A stretch of 36,365 nt of DNA from Bacteroidetes bacterium GWB2_32_14 (GTDB lineage Bacteria; Bacteroidota; Bacteroidia; Bacteroidales; UBA12077): assembly GCA_001768235.1 (NCBI GenBank), contig MENK01000030.1, forward strand, positions 1 through 36,365, written 5' to 3'. The notes under the pieces were generated by a model, which was not told where the DNA came from, made no database searches, and worked only from the letters and a program-made list of their open reading frames with translations. The position numbers were made by a program, and so were the translations under genes. Below, piece after piece: positions 32,568-36,365 of this stretch. How positions within the stretch are numbered: position 1 is the first letter of the stretch; the number at the start of each line of letters is the position of its first letter.

Positions 32568-34322
32568 ATGAGAAAATTACTATTATTATCAATTGCTTTT
32601 TTGTTTTGTTATAAGTTTTATGGTCAAACAAATAAAGTAAATTATTCAAATGTTTTAGAAAATTATATTAAAGAAATTGAAAACACTTTAGAAAAAGGTT
32701 CTGCTAAGGCAATCTCATTTGCATTAATTGACGGAAACAAAATTGTCTATTTGGGAAATTATGGTTATTCAGACTTTGAAAACAAAGTAAAAGCCGATTC
32801 AAATACTGTATATGGAATAGGTTCAATAAGCAAACTTATTACAGCCTCCTCGGTTTTACAACTTCACGAGAAAGGAGTATTAAATATTGATTCTTCATTT
32901 ACAAAATACTGTTCAGATTTTAGTATTAAGCAAAAAATTCAAACAAACATTCAAATTACACCAAGAATGCTTATTTGTCACTATTCAGGACTTCCGTCTG
33001 ATATAACAGATGGTACATTTTCGAAAAAACCAAAGCATTTTAGCTCTGTTATAGAGTCGTTAGATAAAGAATATGCTCCTTTTCCACCAAATTATGTTTA
33101 TTCATATTCCAATATCGGATATTCTTTACTCGGTGTACTTATAGAAAAATCAACAGGTAAGAAGTACGAAGAATATGTTAAGCAGAATATTTTTGAACCT
33201 CTTGGGATGTATTCCGCAATTGTTGATGGTGATAATTCTACTGTTTTACTCAAAGGTTACGATGAAAAAGGCAATCAAAGGGATGAATATGGAATTTGGC
33301 CTGTACCTGCAGGCGGAATAAAGTCAAACATAATTGATTTAGCAAAATTTGCTATGACTTTTCTTCCTGAGTATAAAGGAATAAAAATTCTTGAAACAAT
33401 GACTATTAAAGAAATGCTTACCGTACAAAACCAAAACATACCTTTAGACCTGGGAGAAAAACATGGAATGCCATGGTTTTATGGAAATATAAATTCAGCA
33501 GGGCAAATCTATTATCACTCAGGAGGAACGATGAATCATAGAGGCGTGGTAATAATTGCACCAGAATCAAACCTTGCTATTGCACTCCTCTCAAATTCAG
33601 TTAATGTTGGGCGTTTTCATAGGTTGTCTATAAACCTGCTTGATAGCTGTGCAAAATTAAAAGGTAGAACAATTGACTTGAAAACTACGAAAGAATTCGC
33701 TGAAATAGATACCGTTACCCTGATAAAGGATGTACTTGAAAAATATAATGGTTTGTATGCTCACCCTTCATTTGTTTTTGAAATCTTAACAAAAGGCAAT
33801 CAATTATATACAAAAATTCAAGATACTGACTATTTCCTAAAACCTCTAAAGGACGGTTCGTTTGTTCCACAAATTATTAATTCAGAAGGTTCTTTAGAAA
33901 TCTTGACAAATCTAAGGTTTGAATTTTCAAACATCGATGGAAACGAAATATTAATTTATAACAACATAGATATTCAGAGTAAGCAAATACTTGGAACTAA
34001 GTTCCATCAAAAAGGAATTGACAGTTTATGGCATAGTAGATTAGGAAAATATGAGATACTAGATAAAAATGAAAACGGCCATTTGTTTCTATCATATTTT
34101 GAACTAACTATTGAAAATGGAGTGTTGGTATTTAACCAAATGGAAGACTATGAAGGGAAAGAAAAATGGCAAACTGCGATAGAAATCATTAATAAAAATA
34201 CTGCATTCACAATTGGAATAGGTCGTCACAGAGGGACAACATTATTATTTGAAACTGAAAATGGTAATGAAATTTTATGGTTTTCAGGATACAAACTTAA
34301 ACTAGTTCAAGAAACTGATTGA
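32568..34322 (+). CDS. Serine hydrolase, beta-lactamase/class C-like family, exported
   Basis: The ATG at 32568 gives 584 residues beginning with a signal peptide (MRKLLLLSIAFLFCYKFYG). An upstream TTG is less likely. The penicillin-binding-type domain (about 20-365) has S86-I-S-K89 (S-x-x-K nucleophile), the Y-S-N motif in YVYSYSNIGYSLLG and H-S-G-G-T as the third motif. The remaining 200 residues form a beta-rich C-terminal domain typical of Bacteroidota members of this family (YNGLYAHPSFVFEI and later strands). Such proteins are esterases or D-amino-peptidases more often than true beta-lactamases; the substrate cannot be told. No terminator with a plus-strand T-run was seen, but the hairpin at 34441-34470 may serve. 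Confidence 0.88.
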   Translation: MRKLLLLSIAFLFCYKFYGQTNKVNYSNVLENYIKEIENTLEKGSAKAISFALIDGNKIVYLGNYGYSDFENKVKADSNTVYGIGSISKLITASSVLQLHEKGVLNIDSSFTKYCSDFSIKQKIQTNIQITPRMLICHYSGLPSDITDGTFSKKPKHFSSVIESLDKEYAPFPPNYVYSYSNIGYSLLGVLIEKSTGKKYEEYVKQNIFEPLGMYSAIVDGDNSTVLLKGYDEKGNQRDEYGIWPVPAGGIKSNIIDLAKFAMTFLPEYKGIKILETMTIKEMLTVQNQNIPLDLGEKHGMPWFYGNINSAGQIYYHSGGTMNHRGVVIIAPESNLAIALLSNSVNVGRFHRLSINLLDSCAKLKGRTIDLKTTKEFAEIDTVTLIKDVLEKYNGLYAHPSFVFEILTKGNQLYTKIQDTDYFLKPLKDGSFVPQIINSEGSLEILTNLRFEFSNIDGNEILIYNNIDIQSKQILGTKFHQKGIDSLWHSRLGKYEILDKNENGHLFLSYFELTIENGVLVFNQMEDYEGKEKWQTAIEIINKNTAFTIGIGRHRGTTLLFETENGNEILWFSGYKLKLVQETD

Positions 34323-34436
34323 GAATTATACTCTGAAAATAATAGGCAGTAGCTAAAACTATTTCAGGTAATATAAAAAATAGGAATATTAATGTAATTT
34401 AGACTATTTGAAAAGATTAATAAAAATGAAATTACC

Positions 34437-34470
34437 AAAAAAAACCACTATTTCTTTAAATAGTGGTTTT
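34437..34470 (-). terminator. Terminator after mobA
   Basis: AAAACCACTATTT (34441-34453) and AAATAGTGGTTTT (34458-34470) pair perfectly around a 4-base loop. On the minus strand the hairpin runs into eight T residues. It lies 23 bases after the mobA stop and may also end the convergent serine hydrolase transcript. Confidence 0.85.
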
Positions 34471-34492
34471 AAATATTATTTATGAAAATGAA

Positions 34493-35116
34493 TTATTTAT
34501 ATCCGCTCTCAGCAAATAGTTCAATACTCGATAAATCTTCGGGAGTATTTATGTTTATGAATGCTTTTCGGTTTTGTTCAGTATCGGCAAGTTTGTGGTA
34601 TTTCGTGTTAATCTGTTCAAGAAAACTTTGAATGGAGTATTTATCGGCTGTACCCAAAAAATCAAATAGCTGATCTTCTATTCGCTTGTTATAAATGGCA
34701 TGTAATGGTTCAATTGATTTTTTAATTGCAGGGATTGCTGCATCGCATTTATGTTTTAAATAAAATTCAATTTGCTGACGGATAAGCTCCCCCGATAAAC
34801 AAGGCATATCGCTTGCAAAAACGAATACAGCTTCATTTTTTGCCGCACTTAAAGCTGCATGAATTCCTCCTAATGGGCCAACATTTTTAATTTTGTCGGG
34901 AACAATAGTGAATTGCTGGCAGGTTTTAAACTCTTCAGGAGTGTTGGTAACAATAATAATATCGTTAAAGATTTCGTGAAGAGTTTTAATGGCTCGTGTA
35001 ATAATACGTACACCACTAATCTGGATGTTTGCTTTTGTTTTACCATTAAACCGCTTATTCGCACCACCTGCGAGTATCGCTGCCGAAATTTTAATTTCTT
35101 CTTTTGATGGTATCAT
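34493..35116 (-). CDS. mobA: Molybdenum cofactor guanylyltransferase MobA
   Basis: A 207-residue nucleotidyltransferase that joins GMP to molybdopterin to give MGD, the cofactor form used by formate dehydrogenases. The GTP-binding loop LAGGANKRFNGKTKA begins near residue 15. GPLGGIHAALSAA and FVFASDMPCLSGELI contain the second substrate and Mg-binding motifs. FININTPEDL near the C-terminus is the closing signature (N-x-N-T-P-E-D). The length is normal. It follows an HD-domain gene and a mogA/moaB gene on the same strand, after a gap of 338 bases. It likely serves the FdhA encoded at 24319-27042. Confidence 0.93.
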   Translation of the reverse strand: MIPSKEEIKISAAILAGGANKRFNGKTKANIQISGVRIITRAIKTLHEIFNDIIIVTNTPEEFKTCQQFTIVPDKIKNVGPLGGIHAALSAAKNEAVFVFASDMPCLSGELIRQQIEFYLKHKCDAAIPAIKKSIEPLHAIYNKRIEDQLFDFLGTADKYSIQSFLEQINTKYHKLADTEQNRKAFININTPEDLSSIELFAESGYK

Positions 35117-35454
35117 AACATTAGAGTTTAATTAATAAATTAACCTATTGTAAAACAAGAATGAAATAGAACATTTTTCTCCAAGTTAGAGATGGTCAAA
35201 TTTATGAAAAAAATGAAATAAGCAAGCGATTCTTAAAATATGGTTATAAACACTCCTGTAAGATATTGACAGACTTTCTGTTGATGATGTTTTTACATGC
35301 AATTTAGAATGAGACCAAGTATAAATAGATGTTGTAAAACATAATATTTATACATAATGATTAGATAGTCAGGTAAATAATTGAAAAAACTGCAATGTTT
35401 AAATGTATGTGTTTGATATAATGAACAATAGCAGCCTGATGGTTGCTAAAAAAT
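35117..35454. other. Intergenic region between the HD-domain gene and mobA
   Basis: 338 bases in which I recognise no gene, RNA or repeat. A short frame (about 35171-35307) reads without a stop but has no start codon or family resemblance. I found no exact TAnnTTTG box on the minus strand close to mobA. Confidence 0.4.
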
Positions 35455-36009
35455 TTACAATCCGATTTTTTCAGCAATTTCTTTCATTGCATTCAAAGAT
35501 ATTTCTGCAAACTCATTTAATGGAATACCTATTTTTTCACATTCCAGTATAGTTGACCGATTTACCGATGCAGCAAATGCAGCCTGATTCATTCGTTTGG
35601 TAACCGATTTGGCTTGAACATCTTTAATTTTTCTGTAGGGATAAACCAATGCTGTTGCATAAATTAATCCGGTAATTGTTTCGCCGGCTGCTAAAGCAAA
35701 CTGAAATTCAGTGCTTCGCTCCATTCCTGTTGCCTGTTCGTTATGCATCTTAACAGCATCGATTATTTCTTCATCAATTCCATGCTTCCGAAGTATTTCA
35801 ACTGCTTCCAATGCGTGTCGTTTAGAATCCCCATTGGTAATTTCACTATCAATATCATGGAGTAAACCGGCTAAAGCCCATTTTTCTTCATCACGGCCCA
35901 AATGTTTTGCCAATGCCCGCAATACTGCTTCAGAAGAATAGCAGTGATAAAGCATTTTTTCATTCTTGATATATGATTTTAAGAGTTCTTCTGCTTCGAT
36001 TCTGTTCAT
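35455..36009 (-). CDS. HD-domain protein (HDIG-type metal-dependent phosphohydrolase-like)
   Basis: A 184-residue cytoplasmic protein. The HD motif ligands are H22, H51-D52 (LAGLLHDID) and probably H89 (VKMHNEQ) in the order expected of small HD hydrolases; H65 (KRHALEAV) lies between them. It starts 12 bases after the mogA/moaB stop, so it is in a molybdenum-cofactor operon. HD proteins of this size are common and their substrates are mostly unknown. A role in cofactor metabolism is suggested only by position. Confidence 0.82.
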   Translation of the reverse strand: MNRIEAEELLKSYIKNEKMLYHCYSSEAVLRALAKHLGRDEEKWALAGLLHDIDSEITNGDSKRHALEAVEILRKHGIDEEIIDAVKMHNEQATGMERSTEFQFALAAGETITGLIYATALVYPYRKIKDVQAKSVTKRMNQAAFAASVNRSTILECEKIGIPLNEFAEISLNAMKEIAEKIGL

Positions 36010-36021
36010 ATTTAATATTAT

Positions 36022-36365
36022 TTAATGAACATCAATTCCATGTAACATGTAAATCAGATGTTGTAATGTTTTTAGAATTTCTGTCATGTATTCATCAACA
36101 GCTTTAACGCTACCAGGTAGTGTATAAACCAAGCTTTGCCCCATAACTCCGGCAACTCCCCGACTTAGTAATGCATTTGGTTTTTCCTGCCCGTATTTCA
36201 CGCGAATCATTTCCATAATACCGGGAATCTCTTTGTCGAGTAATGGTTGAACCGTTTCAATGGTTATATCTCTTGGCCCGATTCCTGTTCCTCCCGTAGT
36301 GATAATTATATCAAACATATCATTTTTTGCTTTTAAAAGGATTTCTTTAAGCTTGTCAGAATCAT
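36022..36365 (-). CDS. Molybdenum cofactor biosynthesis protein MogA/MoaB, 5' end outside the window
   Basis: The frame is open from 36365 down to the stop at 36022 (about 113 residues). The start lies beyond the edge; an internal ATG at 36318 is not the true start. ITTGGTGIGPRDITIETVQP is the molybdopterin-binding signature of the MoaB/MogA fold, which adenylylates molybdopterin before metal insertion. LSRGVAGVMGQSLVYTLPGS is the second conserved block, with the conserved S-R/G-x-x-G and L-P-G-S elements. MoaB and MogA cannot be told apart on this fragment. It heads or continues an operon with the HD gene and, further on, mobA. Confidence 0.9.
   Translation of the reverse strand, partial: DSDKLKEILLKAKNDMFDIIITTGGTGIGPRDITIETVQPLLDKEIPGIMEMIRVKYGQEKPNALLSRGVAGVMGQSLVYTLPGSVKAVDEYMTEILKTLQHLIYMLHGIDVH

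Noticed and set aside
35171-35307. Small or decayed gene between mobA and the HD-domain gene
   Set aside because: The frame is open but lacks a start codon, is short, and resembles no family I know.

Overview
This AT-rich window comes from a member of the Bacteroidota. The evidence is taxon-typical gene families and signals: a type IX secretion plug-domain protein, a LytS/LytTR two-component pair, a TPR/LuxR-tail membrane regulator, a six-gene Na+-NQR operon with a nearby ApbE, and recurrent TAnnTTTG promoter boxes in place of Shine-Dalgarno sequences. Formate dehydrogenase, tungstate/molybdate uptake, an acetate channel and Na+-NQR suggest a (probably marine) anaerobe or facultative anaerobe. 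That lifestyle, and any finer taxonomy, is inference.

Layout. 1-2763 (-): the first 921 residues of a very large secreted protein, an alpha/beta-hydrolase fused to a parallel beta-helix and glycine-rich repeats. It is open through the left edge. 2897-4567 (-): membrane TPR regulator. 4737-5744 (-): ApbE flavin transferase. 5850-7274 (+): exported nucleoside-hydrolase/FmdE fusion, the oddest protein here. 7386-13378 (-): nqrABCDEF. 13379-13880: about 500 bases without a gene. 13881-14462 (-): acetate channel SatP. 14583-17361 (-): tungstate/molybdate ABC transporter wtpABC. 17494-18480 (+): DHOD-like flavoprotein lacking the usual catalytic loop. 18561-19817 (+): T9SS plug-domain protein. 19867-22422 (-): S9 peptidase. 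22577-24316 (+): glycerophosphodiesterase and an alpha/beta hydrolase. 24319-28770 (-): three-subunit NAD-dependent formate dehydrogenase. 28911-29843 (+): CPBP protease. 30009-31788 (-): LytTR regulator and LytS-like kinase. 32002-32376 (+): short ExbB/TolQ-like membrane protein. 32568-34322 (+): serine hydrolase. 34493-36365 (-): mobA, an HD-domain gene and a mogA/moaB gene cut by the right edge.

Two themes run through the window. One is sodium bioenergetics. ApbE attaches FMN to threonines of NqrB and NqrC, and both target motifs are visible (D210-x-x-T-G-A-T216 and D202-x-x-S-G-G-T208). The other is molybdenum/tungsten: oxyanion uptake (wtpABC), cofactor maturation (mobA, mogA/moaB), a client enzyme (FdhA with active-site Cys356, not selenocysteine), and possibly the FmdE-domain fusion. 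Formate oxidation would give NADH, and NQR would turn that NADH into a sodium gradient.

No tRNA, rRNA, CRISPR array, insertion sequence or prophage was recognised. The best candidates for something undescribed are the nucleoside-hydrolase/FmdE fusion with an intact calcium site and a degenerate metal site, the FdhA lacking its His-Cys3 cluster motif, the DHOD paralogue without its catalytic cysteine loop, and the solitary mini-ExbB next to a LytSR pair.
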